A stretch of 64,000 bases of DNA from Desulfovibrio sp. (GTDB taxonomy: Bacteria > Desulfobacterota > Desulfovibrionia > Desulfovibrionales > Desulfovibrionaceae), in assembly GCF_034006445.1 (NCBI RefSeq), contig NZ_JAVESS010000011.1, positions 28,228 through 92,227 of the forward strand, in the 5' to 3' direction. This document shows, piece after piece, positions 8,756 through 17,430 of the stretch (position 1 is its first letter; the number at the start of each line of letters is the position of its first letter). Under the pieces are notes generated by a model. The model made no database searches. It saw only the letters and a program-made list of their open reading frames with translations, and was not told the DNA's origin. Position numbers and translations under genes: made by a program.

Positions 8756-8908
8756 TGGTTTGGCGTGGTTGAAAGGGGTTTCTGGCCTGAAGCGGGGCGG
8801 CCAGAGCTGGCCTTTTTCAGGGGCTACACTCTTTCAAGGTTTACCTGCCCCAAATGGGCTGATTCCCCCTCCTGGCGATTCCCTGCCCTTTTGAAAAAAG
8901 CATAAATA

Positions 8909-8941
8909 AAAAGGCACCCCGGCAATGCCGGGGTGCCTTTT
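8909..8941. terminator. Bidirectional intrinsic terminator
   Basis: AAAAGGCACCCCGGC, loop AAT, GCCGGGGTGCCTTTT: a perfect 15-bp stem flanked by A and T runs. It lies between the convergent spsF-like gene and purN. Confidence 0.92.
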
Positions 8942-9063
8942 AGCTATGAAGCGGTGCACTGCACGATTGTTTTGGGAGACATGTGCAACCCGCATGAACC
9001 GTGTCATGTGCGGCTTGTGCCCCCCATTTCAAGGGAAGGCGTCAAATATCGTGCAGGTATAAC

Positions 9064-9138
9064 GGTAAAAGTTTTAGGGGGAGGGGGTGTGGGGGAGGAG
9101 ACCATTTTACAAAAGGGTCCCTCCCCCACAAAACTCTT
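9064..9138 (-). repeat. G/C-rich 3'-end element A4
   Basis: Reverse orientation on the + strand (AAAAGTTTTAGGGGGAGG first). Read on the minus strand it begins 12 bases after the purN stop. One substitution (ACCATTTT) weakens the inner stem. Confidence 0.85.
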
Positions 9139-9149
9139 CCAATAAAGCG

Positions 9150-9824
9150 CTAAAATCCCTGTTCCAGCGGCGGCCAGACCAGCCAGGGGCCATCGGGCGT
9201 CACGGTGCTGGCCGTGCCGGGGGCCACATGCACTTCGCGGCCCCACACGTTGATGCGGTTCTGGGCGAACCACTGGATGGCCTGCGGGTAGATGCGGTGT
9301 TCCATGGCGTGAATGCGCTGCATGAGGTCGTCCACTTCTTCGCCGGGATTCACGGGCACGGCGGCCTGAATGATCACGGGGCCGCTGTCCATCTTTTCTT
9401 CCACAAAATGCACGGTGCAGCCGGATATCTTGACGCCGTATTCGCAGGCGTCGCTGCCGCCGTGTACGCCGGGAAAGCTGGGCAGCAGGGCGGGGTGGAT
9501 ATTGATGACGCGGCCTGCAAAGGCCTCCAGAAAGGCCGTGCTCAACATGCGCATGTACCCGGCCAGCACGATGAGCTGCGCGCCGTGATCCTGAAGGGTC
9601 TGCACCACGGCGAGATCAAAACTTTCGCGGTCGGCAAACTCCTTGTGATCCAGCACCACGCAGGTGACGCCGGCCTTGCGTGCCCGCTCGATAACGCCCG
9701 CGCCGGGGCGGTTGCAGACGATGCAGCAGATGTTCACGTCAAGGACGCCAGCGGCGGCTTTGTCGATCATGGCCTGTGCGTTGGAGCCGCTGCCCGAGGC
9801 AAGTATGGCGATATTCAGTGGCAT
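9150..9824 (-). CDS. purN: Phosphoribosylglycinamide formyltransferase
   Basis: PurN transfers a formyl group from 10-formyl-THF to GAR in purine synthesis; the folate donor comes from the FolD reaction. Seen in 224 residues: ILASGSGSN phosphate-binding loop (7-15), AGYMRMLS, the catalytic NIHPALLPSFPG with Asn108 and His110, and VEEKMDSGPVI with Asp146. The last ~25 residues run past the family's core. Translation from the ATG at 9824 has only a weak SD. Downstream lies element A4; upstream lies element A5, which follows cobA-hemD on the same strand, so purN is probably separately transcribed. Confidence 0.96.
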   Translation of the reverse strand: MPLNIAILASGSGSNAQAMIDKAAAGVLDVNICCIVCNRPGAGVIERARKAGVTCVVLDHKEFADRESFDLAVVQTLQDHGAQLIVLAGYMRMLSTAFLEAFAGRVINIHPALLPSFPGVHGGSDACEYGVKISGCTVHFVEEKMDSGPVIIQAAVPVNPGEEVDDLMQRIHAMEHRIYPQAIQWFAQNRINVWGREVHVAPGTASTVTPDGPWLVWPPLEQGF

Positions 9825-10000
9825 GAGGTTTCCGTTTTATTAGAGCTTTATGCGGGCCTACTGGCTTTATGAGCCCAGGCTTCTCGTGCCTCGGTTCAGG
9901 AGGCTCCACGCAGCATACTGCAACACGGTAAAGGTTTTTGGGGGTGGGTGGCAGGCTGGGACGATGCGCCGCGCCTGACCGCAGCATATTGAAACAAGAT

Positions 10001-10072
10001 AAAAGTTTTAGGGGGAGGGGGTGTGGGGGAGGAGACCCTTTTACAAAAGGGTCCCTCCCCCACAAAACACTT
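10001..10072 (-). repeat. G/C-rich 3'-end element A5
   Basis: Nearly identical to A4 and A8, with intact ACCCTTTTAC / AAAAGGGT inner arms. On the minus strand it begins 34 bases after the cobA-hemD stop. A shortened G-rich stretch (GGTTTTTGGGGGTGGG) at 9931-9946 may be a relic of another copy. Confidence 0.85.
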
Positions 10073-10105
10073 TCCCCCCTACACCAAAGTAAGTCCGGGC
10101 GCGGC

Positions 10106-11629
10106 TCAGGCCTTGGCGAAGTGTTTTTTCAGCGCCGCGACCAGCGCGGGAATGGTGTATTCCGCGGGCTGGATGTGGCAGAGCAGGCCGTTGGCCGTGA
10201 GCGTGTCGGCCGTAATGGGGCCGATGGCGGCGAGCTGCACTTCGGGATGGGCCTTGAGCACATCCGCCGGAATAAGGGAGAGAAAGTTCTCCACAGTGGA
10301 TGAAGAGCCAAAGGTCACGCAGTCCAGCGTACCGGCCGTGATGCGCTCCATCACCTCGTTTTTGCGGTGGGCGGCGGGCACGGTCTGGTAGGCGGAGATA
10401 ACGTCCACCACGGCTCCGGCTTTGCGCAGTTCGTCGGGCAGCACTTCGCGGGCCTTGGCGGCGCGGGGCAAAAGAAAGCGCTTGCCGCGCACGTTGCCGT
10501 TTTCGCGGGCCACAAGGCCGTCGAGCACGCCCTCGGCCACATAGCGATCGGGGATGAAGTCTGGCGCAATGCCGTGCTGGGTCAGGGCATCGGCGGTGGC
10601 GGGGCCGATGGCTGCCACCTTGCAGGTGGCCAGGGCGCGGCTGTCCTTGCCCGCCGCAGCCAGACGCTGCCAGAAATGGCGCACGCCGTTGACCGAGGTG
10701 AAGATGATCCACTGGTAGTCGGCCAGGTTGGCGAGGGCGGCGTCCAGTTCCGCATAGTCGGCCATGGGGCTGATTTCAATGGTGGGGCACTGGATAACCT
10801 CGGCCCCCAGTTCCGTCAGGCTGGCCGCGAGGCCGCTGGCCTGTTCGCGGGCGCGTGTTACCACAATGCTGCGGCCCATGAGGGGCTTTTGCTCAAACCA
10901 GTTGAGGGTCTTGTGCAGGCTGGCCACCTTGCCCACCAGGATCACGGAAGGATTGGTGAACTTGGCTTCAATGGCGGCGGCGGGCAGTTTGGCCAGTGTG
11001 GACACAAGGCTGCGCTGGCGGGGGGTCGTGCCGCGATAGATGAGGGCGGCCGGAGTGTCCGGGGCCATGCCCGCGTCCAGAAGATTGCGGGCAATGTCGG
11101 GCAGGTTTTTCATGCCCATGACAAAAACCAGGGTGGAGGCGCTGGCCGCCAGGGCGGGCCAGTTGTGGACGGAGCCGGGCTTGTCCGGGTTTTCGTGGCC
11201 GGTGATGATGGTCACGGAAGACGCAAAATCGCGGTGGGTCAGCGGAATGCCCGCATATGCCGGAGCCGCGATGGTGCTGCTGATGCCGGGCACTTCTTCA
11301 AAGGGCACTCCGGCGGCCACCAGTTCTTCGGCCTCTTCGCCGCCGCGTCCGAATATATAGGGGTCGCCGCCTTTCAGGCGGGCCACGATCTTGTCTTCCT
11401 TGGCCTTGCGCACCAGCAGGGCGTTGATTTCATCCTGGGGCAGGGCATGGTTGCCCGCCACCTTGCCCACATAGATTTTTTCCGCGTGGGGGCTGGCGTG
11501 GTTGAGCAGGCTGTCATTGGCAAGCGCGTCGTAGACCACCACGTCGGCGGCGGCCAGGGCGTCACGCCCCTTGAGGGTAAGCAGGCCTGGGTCGCCGGGG
11601 CCTGCGCCGATCAGATACACCTTCATCAT
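10106..11629 (-). CDS. cobA-hemD: Fused uroporphyrinogen-III methyltransferase and synthase (CobA-HemD)
   Basis: A 507-residue fusion. Residues ~1-245 are the SAM-dependent uroporphyrinogen-III C-methyltransferase making precorrin-2: VYLIGAGPGDPGLLTLKG, YDALAN, RLKGGDPYIFGRGGEE, AGIPLTHRDFASS and VFVMGMKNL. Residues ~250-507 are uroporphyrinogen-III synthase: SIVVTRAREQASGL, IFTSVNGVRHF, VAAIGPATADAL, and VTFGSSSTVENFL. The pair cyclises hydroxymethylbilane and commits it to sirohaem, cobalamin and, in sulfate reducers, sirohaem-derived haem. The same fusion is known in Desulfovibrio vulgaris. Its start lies two bases after the pepA stop with GGGGAGG inside the pepA end, so the two genes are cotranscribed. 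ATG at 11629 and 11626 are both possible. Confidence 0.95.
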   Translation of the reverse strand: MMKVYLIGAGPGDPGLLTLKGRDALAAADVVVYDALANDSLLNHASPHAEKIYVGKVAGNHALPQDEINALLVRKAKEDKIVARLKGGDPYIFGRGGEEAEELVAAGVPFEEVPGISSTIAAPAYAGIPLTHRDFASSVTIITGHENPDKPGSVHNWPALAASASTLVFVMGMKNLPDIARNLLDAGMAPDTPAALIYRGTTPRQRSLVSTLAKLPAAAIEAKFTNPSVILVGKVASLHKTLNWFEQKPLMGRSIVVTRAREQASGLAASLTELGAEVIQCPTIEISPMADYAELDAALANLADYQWIIFTSVNGVRHFWQRLAAAGKDSRALATCKVAAIGPATADALTQHGIAPDFIPDRYVAEGVLDGLVARENGNVRGKRFLLPRAAKAREVLPDELRKAGAVVDVISAYQTVPAAHRKNEVMERITAGTLDCVTFGSSSTVENFLSLIPADVLKAHPEVQLAAIGPITADTLTANGLLCHIQPAEYTIPALVAALKKHFAKA

Positions 11630-11631
11630 TG

Positions 11632-13134
11632 CTAAACGCCTCCCCTGGCCAGTTCAAGCAGCGTGCGTGCGCCAAAGGCCGAAGGCCCGGCGGGGCACAG
11701 GGGCGTGGGCTTGGCGGCCCAGTCAACCCCGGCAATGTCCAGATGCGCCCAGCGTACCCCTTCCTGAATGAAGTGCTGCAAAAAGAGCGCGGCGTTGATG
11801 GCTCCGCCTTCGCGCGGGCCCATGTGGCAGATGTCGGCCACGTCGCTTTTCAGTTGCTCGGCATAGGGCTTCCACAGGGGCAGGGGCCAGAATTCTTCGC
11901 CGCATGCGCCCCCGGCGGCGCGGATGCGCTCGCTGAGGTCTTCATCATCGCTGAAAAGCCCGGCCACCTGCGTGCCAAGGGCCACAGCGCAGGCTCCCGT
12001 GAGGGTGGCTATGTCCACCATGGCGGCGGGAGTCCAGGTTTTCTGGGCGTAGGCCAGGGCGTCGCACAGGGCAAGGCGGCCTTCGGCATCGGTATTCTGG
12101 ATTTCAACAGTGTCGCCGTTGGCGGCCCGTACAACATCACCGGGGCGCATGGCGCGGCCACCGGGCATGTTTTCGGCGCAGGCCAGAAGGCCGATGACAC
12201 GGCGGGGGGCCTCTTCCTGCGCCAGCGCGGCCACGGCGGCCAGCACGGTGGCGGCTCCCGTCATGTCGGCCTTCATCTGGTGCATGTTGGGCGCGGGCTT
12301 GAGGCTGATGCCGCCCGTGTCAAAAGTGATGCCCTTGCCCACGAGGATCAGGGGCTTGTCCTGCTCGTGGCCCTTGGGGGCGTATTCAATGATGACAAGG
12401 CGGGGCGGACGGCCCGAACCCTGGCCCACGGCCATGAGGCAGCCCATGCCTTCTTTTTCAAGGGCGTGCTCGTCAAGCACTGTGCAGGTAAAGCCCTTCT
12501 GGCGGGCCAGTTCCTGGGCGCGCTCGGCCAGCTTTTCAGGGTAGAGCAGGTTGGGCGGGGTGCTGGAGAGGTCGCGGGCCATGCCCACGGCCCAGGCCGC
12601 GTTTTCACCACGGCGGGCGGCGGCGTGGGAGGCGTCGGGCACTTCTTCGCCGTCAAAGCCGAGGGCCAGCCACTGCGGATCGGCAGGCTCGTCCTTGTCG
12701 GCTTTTTTCAGCGCTGAAAAACGGTACAGGGCCAGTTGGGCGGCGCACACGCATTCTTCCACCAGGCGTTCGCGGCCGCCGGGCAGGCGGGCGAGGGCCG
12801 GTTCGGGCAGCAGTATGGAGGCGTAGCCCTTCTGGCGGCACAATTGCACGGCAGCGGCAATGGCCTTGCGGATGCCTGCGGTGTCCACCTTTTCTCTGGG
12901 GCCAAGGCCCACGGCCAGCACGCGGGGCACGGAAAGATCGGGGTGCCCGTGCAGGATGGCAAGCTCGCCGGCCTTGCCCTTGAAGTCGCGCAGGGCGGGC
13001 GCGATGACCAGCCAGGGCGCGGCCTTGTCGATCTGGGGGCAGACTTCCGTCAGGGCCTCATCCTGGCAGACAGGGGCCAGCATGACCTCGCCCTTCCAGT
13101 GTTCCGGGCCAAGATTTTGAAAACGTATATCCAT
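11632..13134 (-). CDS. pepA: Cytosolic leucyl aminopeptidase (M17)
   Basis: PepA removes N-terminal residues from peptides using two divalent metals. The 500-residue length and order fit the family: a variable N-terminal third, then GKGITFDTGGISLKPAPNMH with metal- and substrate-binding Lys/Asp, MKADMTGAATVLAA, the M17 signature NTDAEGRL, ATLTGACAVALG, and the WPLP segment near the C-terminus. I chose the ATG at 13134, giving MDIRFQNLG, with GAGGAG nine bases upstream; a longer in-frame extension to 13248 has no comparable signal. It is the first gene of a two-gene unit with cobA-hemD, and no function links the two. Confidence 0.95.
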   Translation of the reverse strand: MDIRFQNLGPEHWKGEVMLAPVCQDEALTEVCPQIDKAAPWLVIAPALRDFKGKAGELAILHGHPDLSVPRVLAVGLGPREKVDTAGIRKAIAAAVQLCRQKGYASILLPEPALARLPGGRERLVEECVCAAQLALYRFSALKKADKDEPADPQWLALGFDGEEVPDASHAAARRGENAAWAVGMARDLSSTPPNLLYPEKLAERAQELARQKGFTCTVLDEHALEKEGMGCLMAVGQGSGRPPRLVIIEYAPKGHEQDKPLILVGKGITFDTGGISLKPAPNMHQMKADMTGAATVLAAVAALAQEEAPRRVIGLLACAENMPGGRAMRPGDVVRAANGDTVEIQNTDAEGRLALCDALAYAQKTWTPAAMVDIATLTGACAVALGTQVAGLFSDDEDLSERIRAAGGACGEEFWPLPLWKPYAEQLKSDVADICHMGPREGGAINAALFLQHFIQEGVRWAHLDIAGVDWAAKPTPLCPAGPSAFGARTLLELARGGV

Positions 13135-13359
13135 GGGCTGCGTTCTCCTCATATGTGCCGCACGCGTGCGGTGGTAGGCAGGCTTTGGGCAATGGGTGCG
13201 GCGGCCTGTCCGGGTTGGGAATATACGCTGCCCGGCCCCTTTTGCCAAGGGCGCAGCACGGCGGCGCGGCAGGAGTTGACGTGCTTACGGGAGATCGCCA
13301 TGCCGATCGGAAGCCATGCGCCGGGGACGTGCCCCCCAGGGCAGTGGCAAGAGGGCGGG

Positions 13360-13545
13360 CTCGACCGCAAAAGTCACTCGTCGGGGATGCGGCGCGCGGG
13401 GGCATGACGAGAAGCCGGACACGGCCGCAAAGGCCACACGCCGGGCAGAGCCGCAAAGGGCAAGGCGAGGGCGGCGCGCCGGGCAAAGAGAAGAAGCGGG
13501 CAGAGCCGCAAAGGCCACACGCCAAGGTGCGGCGCGCAGGGCAGC
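13360..13545. repeat. Low-complexity GC-rich interspersed repeats
   Basis: GCCGCAAAGGCCACACGC occurs exactly twice (near 13413 and 13508), with related units GACCGCAAAAGTCACTCG and GCCGCAAAGGGCAAGGCG between, each followed by GGGC(A/G)-rich stretches. Several long overlapping open frames here are a by-product of the repetition. The rest of 13135-13359 shows no recognisable gene. Confidence 0.6.
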
Positions 13546-13561
13546 GTCAGTCATGTCGGGC

Positions 13562-13951
13562 TTAGGGCGCGACAGCGTTTTTTACCGGAGTTTTCGCCAA
13601 GTCCTGCAGTTTGTCGTCATAACCGTCACCCCAGGCGCGCAAGGAGCGCATGATGGGGATAAGCGAAACGCCTATGGGCGTCAGTGAGTATTCCACGCGC
13701 GGCGGAACGGTTCCGAAGGCTTCCCGATGAATGATGCCGTCATGCTCAAGCTCGCGAAGCTGCTTGACCAGCATGCGTTCGCTGACGTCGGGCAGGCAGC
13801 GGCGCAGCTCGCCAAAGCGCAGGACAGGGCGTTCCGCCAGAAAATAGATGATAAGGAGCTTCCATTTGCCGCCTATAAGGTCAAGAGTGAGTTCAAAACC
13901 GCAACGGTACGGCTTGTTCCCCAGTGTTATGGTTTGGCAGGCTTCAGGCAT
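13562..13951 (-). CDS. HxlR family winged-helix regulator
   Basis: A 129-residue transcriptional regulator. Seen: the family opening YRCGFELTLDLIGGKWKLLIIYFL, which leads into the winged helix, then LRFGELRRCLPDVSERMLVKQLRELE (recognition region) and the wing VPPRVEYSLTPIG. Cys17 within YRCGFE matches the conserved N-terminal Cys that in some HxlR members senses electrophiles or thiol stress. It is divergent from a flavin reductase across 129 bases containing repeated GTYAGTAC boxes, so it most likely controls that gene and itself. Confidence 0.9.
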   Translation of the reverse strand: MPEACQTITLGNKPYRCGFELTLDLIGGKWKLLIIYFLAERPVLRFGELRRCLPDVSERMLVKQLRELEHDGIIHREAFGTVPPRVEYSLTPIGVSLIPIMRSLRAWGDGYDDKLQDLAKTPVKNAVAP

Positions 13952-13992
13952 GGCAACTCCGGCTTGGTAAAACTATCTTTACTATATTTTTT

Positions 13993-14047
13993 GTTAGTAC
14001 ATGTCTTTTTTGTCAGTACTTACAAAATTGCATGAAAAGGATAGTAT
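13993..14047 (+). promoter_or_regulatory. Putative HxlR operator and flavin reductase promoter
   Basis: Two direct boxes, GTTAGTAC (13993-14000) and GTCAGTAC (14012-14019), 19 bases start to start. The second abuts a possible -35 CTTACA (14019-14024), 17 bases from a -10-like TAGTAT (14042-14047). This placement would suit repression. Confidence 0.5.
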
Positions 14048-14080
14048 CCGGGCAGAATCTGATTTGCAAGGAGTAATATC

Positions 14081-14677
14081 ATGAAAGTACTGGCACTTAA
14101 CGGAAGTCCGAGAAAGAATGGAAACACGGCCACATTGCTGGAAAAAGTTTTGTCGCCGCTGATCGAGGCAGGCTGGGAAACCGAAATTGTGCAGATTGGC
14201 GGCCAAAAGATCCAGGGTTGCCGGGGCTGCCTGAAATGCGCGGAAAAGAAGAACCAGCGATGTGTGTTTGACAGCGACATCCTCAACGGCGTTCTGGAAA
14301 AAATGCTTGCGGCGGACGCCATGATTCTTGGCACGCCCTGCTATTTTACCGACATGAGCGCGGAGATGAAGGCGCTGGTTGACCGCGCCGGATTTGTGGC
14401 CTTTGTCAACGGCGGCCTGTTTCAGGGCAAGATAGGGGCCGCCGTGGTGGCCGCGGGCCGCGGCGGGGCAACGCACGCCTTTGACAGCATCAACCACATG
14501 TTCCTCATGTCGCGCATGCTCGTGCCGGGGTCGACCTACTGGAACATGGGTTATGGCAGCAATGAAAAAGACGTGCTCAACGACAGCTACGGCATGGAAA
14601 ACATGAACCATCTTGGCCGCACCATAGCCTGGCTCGGCAAGGCGATAGCGCCGCATCTGGCGAGCTTTCCCGCATAG
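14081..14677 (+). CDS. NADPH-dependent FMN reductase / iron-sulfur flavoprotein family
   Basis: A 198-residue flavodoxin-fold oxidoreductase. Seen: the FMN phosphate-binding loop NGSPRKNGNT (8-17), a cysteine cluster CRGCLKC at residues 47-53 as in iron-sulfur flavoproteins and related reductases, GTPCYFTDMSAEMKALVDR, and AAGRGGATHAFDSINHMF. The usual longer four-Cys spacing of archaeal iron-sulfur flavoproteins is not complete, so cluster binding is uncertain. AAGGAG lies upstream of the ATG. It is probably regulated by the divergent HxlR protein, consistent with a role in redox or quinone stress. Confidence 0.88.
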   Translation: MKVLALNGSPRKNGNTATLLEKVLSPLIEAGWETEIVQIGGQKIQGCRGCLKCAEKKNQRCVFDSDILNGVLEKMLAADAMILGTPCYFTDMSAEMKALVDRAGFVAFVNGGLFQGKIGAAVVAAGRGGATHAFDSINHMFLMSRMLVPGSTYWNMGYGSNEKDVLNDSYGMENMNHLGRTIAWLGKAIAPHLASFPA

Positions 14678-14689
14678 CGCCTTACAGTG

Positions 14690-14815
14690 CGGGCGAATCC
14701 CGCGAGACGCAGATGAACTCAGTACGGCGTAGGCAAATCCCGCGAGACGCGGGCGAATCCCGCGAGACGCAGGCGGATCCCCCAATATCCGGGCGAACCT
14801 TGCGAGATACGGTGC
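14690..14815 (+). repeat. Imperfect tandem repeats of ~24 bp
   Basis: Units of CGGGCGAATCCCGCGAGACG occur about five times with variation (GCAAATCCCGCGAGACG, GCGGATCCCCCAATATCC, GCGAACCTTGCGAGATACG). Found in the spacer between the flavin reductase and hemW; no gene is seen there. Confidence 0.7.
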
Positions 14816-14863
14816 CCCCCAAGCTACGCGCGACCCCTGCGCCGGGCTGGCCGGGGCGCGCCA

Positions 14864-14904
14864 AAGACCAGCCTTGCCAGCGCTCCGGCGGCAAGGCTGG
14901 TCTT
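14864..14904. terminator. Strong hairpin before hemW
   Basis: AAGACCAGCCTTGCC pairs perfectly with GGCAAGGCTGGTCTT across an 11-base loop. There is no long T run, so it may be a terminator of the flavin reductase transcript or a structural element. Confidence 0.5.
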
Positions 14905-15009
14905 GCCATGGGCGGGCGGTGCGGGCATGGTGGGGCATAATATTTGCAACTATTCCGCAGGGGCTTGCCGCCGCATTGACCGCGCCATTTTTCTGTCACT
15001 GGAAGGACC

Positions 15010-16443
15010 ATGCTCGTATATATCCACGTTCCCTTTTGCAGCACGCGTTGCCGTTACTGCGCCTTTTTTTCCAATCCTCTGGGGCGCGGGGTGGACCCTG
15101 TGTCATCGCCCCTGGTGCGCGACTATGTGGACACCCTGTTTATGGAGATGGCCCACTGGGGCGACCGTCTGAGCGGCAGCACGGTGGAGTCGGTATTTTT
15201 CGGGGGCGGCACGCCGAGCCTGCTCCCGCCGCGCGTCATCGGGCACATTATGGAACGCCTTGGCCGCTACTTCAAACTGGCACACAAGGCCGAAGTGACG
15301 CTTGAGGCCAACCCCGAATCCCTGCGGGGCGGCCACCGTGTGACCCAGTATCTTGAGGCGGGCATCAACCGTCTTTCCATCGGCATTCAGAGTCTTGACG
15401 ACAGCATGTTGCGCATGCTGGGGCGTCCGCACAAGGCCCAGGACAGCCTGCACGCGGCCTTTCTGGCGCGGGAGGCGGGCTGCGCCAACATCAACGTGGA
15501 TCTCATGTGGGGCCTGCCGGGGCAGAGCGTGCGGCAGTGGCTGCAAACCCTCAAGGACGTCATGCGCATGAGCCCGGATCATATCTCGGCCTATGGCCTG
15601 ACCGTGGAGCCAGGCACGCCCCTGGAACTGGATGTGGAGGACGGCCGCCTGGTATTGCCCACGGAGCGCGACCAGAACATCATGTTTATGGAGGGCGCGG
15701 CCCTGCTGGAGCAGCAGGGCTACCTGCACTACGAGATCTCGAATTTCGCCCGCATGGGCTTTCAGTGCCGCCACAATATGGGCTACTGGGAGGGCGAGGA
15801 CTATCTGGGCTTCGGGCCTTCCGCCACATCGACCATAGGCGGGCAGCGCTGGACAAATCCGGCAAGCCAGAGAGCCTGGGACATGCGCGCCCGCGACGGA
15901 AGCCTCGGGCAGGAAGTGGAAGTGCTTGATGCGCAGACGCGCGTGCTTGAACTGCTCATGCTGCGGCTGCGCACGTCACGCGGGTTGCAGGTCAAGGCCT
16001 ACCGGGAGATGACAGGGCGGGACTTTGTGCGCGATCACCAGCGCCTGGTGCAGGCCCTGCATGAAAACGGACTCATTCGCATACGTAACGGCTATTTGCG
16101 GCTGACGCGCAGCGGCATGCTGGTGTCCAACTCCATTTTGAGCAATCTCTTTGCGCGGACGCGTGAAGTTCTCAATCAGGGGCTGGCTCCCGGAGCACGT
16201 CCCGATGTGAAGCCCGCCGTCGGCACTGGTGCTGGCAGCCTTGGCGAGGCTGTATTGGCGGAAGGGGCCTTGGGCCAGGTGGCCGGACAGCCGGGCGATA
16301 TGGTGGCAGGGGCTGCCGGGGTGGCGACCGAAGGGGCTGACGCGGCGGCGCAGGATGTTGTGATTCCCGCCGGGCCGCTGGGCCATAAAAGGAACGTCCG
16401 CAGCAGTGCGGAGATACGCCCGGTGCAGTGGCCCAAAGCCTGA
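15010..16443 (+). CDS. hemW: HemW-like radical SAM protein
   Basis: HemW relatives are haem chaperones rather than coproporphyrinogen dehydrogenases. Seen: the radical-SAM cysteines C10-x3-C14-x2-C17 in FCSTRCRYC immediately after the start, FFGGGTPSLL, LEANPESL, INRLSIGIQSLDDSMLRMLGR, DLMWGLPGQ and YEISNFARMGFQCRHN. The fourth Cys after the triad that distinguishes true HemN is absent (next residues AFF). The core ends near residue 390; a further ~85 residues rich in Ala, Gly and Val (e.g. AVGTGAGSLGEAVLAEGALG) are unusual. GGAAGGACC precedes the ATG. Monocistronic by context. Confidence 0.9.
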   Translation: MLVYIHVPFCSTRCRYCAFFSNPLGRGVDPVSSPLVRDYVDTLFMEMAHWGDRLSGSTVESVFFGGGTPSLLPPRVIGHIMERLGRYFKLAHKAEVTLEANPESLRGGHRVTQYLEAGINRLSIGIQSLDDSMLRMLGRPHKAQDSLHAAFLAREAGCANINVDLMWGLPGQSVRQWLQTLKDVMRMSPDHISAYGLTVEPGTPLELDVEDGRLVLPTERDQNIMFMEGAALLEQQGYLHYEISNFARMGFQCRHNMGYWEGEDYLGFGPSATSTIGGQRWTNPASQRAWDMRARDGSLGQEVEVLDAQTRVLELLMLRLRTSRGLQVKAYREMTGRDFVRDHQRLVQALHENGLIRIRNGYLRLTRSGMLVSNSILSNLFARTREVLNQGLAPGARPDVKPAVGTGAGSLGEAVLAEGALGQVAGQPGDMVAGAAGVATEGADAAAQDVVIPAGPLGHKRNVRSSAEIRPVQWPKA

Positions 16444-16598
16444 GACATGGGGCACGCTGCGTCCAGCATGATGCCTCGGCATGGGGGGTGCGCTTGAGGT
16501 TCAAGGCTGGCTACCACGCCCGCGCAGATTTTTTGGCCGCGCCGTACGCAGCGGGAAAATACGCAGCCGGGAGCTTTTTTCCGGGAAGCGCTGCTTTT

Positions 16599-16626
16599 GA
16601 AATACCCCTGTGTGTCAGGGTATTTC
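16599..16626. terminator. Hairpin downstream of hemW
   Basis: GAAATACCC and GGGTATTTC, a perfect 9-bp stem with a 10-base loop, about 155 bases after hemW and before the convergent Nudix gene. The flanking T run is short, so termination is only likely. Confidence 0.45.
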
Positions 16627-16734
16627 ATACAACAGACTGAAATTTAAGTATATATTTTATACGTAAGGGTAAGTGCAAAGAAGGCCCATTGACAAGGGGC
16701 TTTTTCCACAAGGCATTTCAAAGTGAAACAGCCC

Positions 16735-17148
16735 CTAGTGGAGCTTGCCCAGGGACAGAAGCTGTTCAAGCACGCTCGCGTCGGCGGGCAGAAAGCCCAA
16801 GTCCGGGGCTTCGTCCGGGCTGACCCAGCGCAGATTCTGTCCTTCCACGGGGCAGGGTTCGCCCACAAACTCGGTAACGTGAAAAAAATACAGGCGCACG
16901 GTGAGCTTCCGCTCCGCGTAGTGGTGCTCAACACACTGCCAGTAGCTGGCCTCGCTGACGCCTATGCCCAGTTCTTCGGCCAGTTCGCGTTTGAGCGCTT
17001 CTTCCGGGCTTTCGTTGCCCTCAAGCTTGCCGCCGGGAAACTCCCAGTAGCCTTCCATAATCTTGTTGGTGGGCCGTTGGGCGGCAAGAAAAAGCCCGCC
17101 GCGCCAGATTATGCCCGCCGCCACATCAATAGTTTGCGTGTACTCCAT
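16735..17148 (-). CDS. Nudix hydrolase, MutT-like
   Basis: A 137-residue single-domain Nudix protein. The Nudix box is complete: G-x5-E-x7-REL-x-EE-x-G-I in GGKLEGNESPEEALKREL followed by AEELGI. RPTNKIMEGYWEFPGG before it and the C-terminal LRWVSPDEAPDLGFLPAD match MutT-type 8-oxo-dGTP diphosphatases, so sanitising oxidised nucleotides is the best guess; the substrate cannot be read from sequence. The TAG stop begins a decayed family B hairpin (GGGGCTGTTTCACTTTGAAA on the minus strand). Convergent with hemW. Confidence 0.9.
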   Translation of the reverse strand: MEYTQTIDVAAGIIWRGGLFLAAQRPTNKIMEGYWEFPGGKLEGNESPEEALKRELAEELGIGVSEASYWQCVEHHYAERKLTVRLYFFHVTEFVGEPCPVEGQNLRWVSPDEAPDLGFLPADASVLEQLLSLGKLH

Positions 17149-17430
17149 CCCCGATCTTTCCCTCTGAATCTCTTGAAAAAGTGCGCCGCAGGTCTGCCAT
17201 GTTGTGGCATGCCCACGGGTAGTGCGACGCCCTGGCCCGCCCGCCTGAGCTTTTTCACGTTGAAACTGCTCTGGCGGCCGCGTGCGCAGCGCCGTCGTGA
17301 AGGCTGTGAGCCTTTTATGATAAACACTGAAGCGGACATGTCAAAAAACCCTTGAGAATGGCATTCTCAAAGGTAGTCTGCTCCAGAGTCTTTTTCAGAA
17401 CGCACGGCAAAACCCTGCCGCGCTGCCAGC
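17149..17430. other. Gene-free spacer with decayed family B fragments
   Basis: No gene seen. Two repeat fragments are visible: GCTTTTTCACGTTGAAAC followed by TGCTCT (17247-17272), and TTGAGAATGGCATTCTCAA (17351-17369), followed by TCTGCTCCAGAG. Both match modules of the larger TAGAGCA elements. Confidence 0.6.

Noticed and set aside
13249..13687. Several long frames in the region between pepA and HxlR.
   Set aside because: Produced by GC-rich repeats; overlapping on both strands with Arg/Ala-rich translations and no conserved motifs.
14690..14815. Repeats considered as a small CRISPR array.
   Set aside because: Units are near-contiguous with no unique spacers of regular length and no cas genes nearby.
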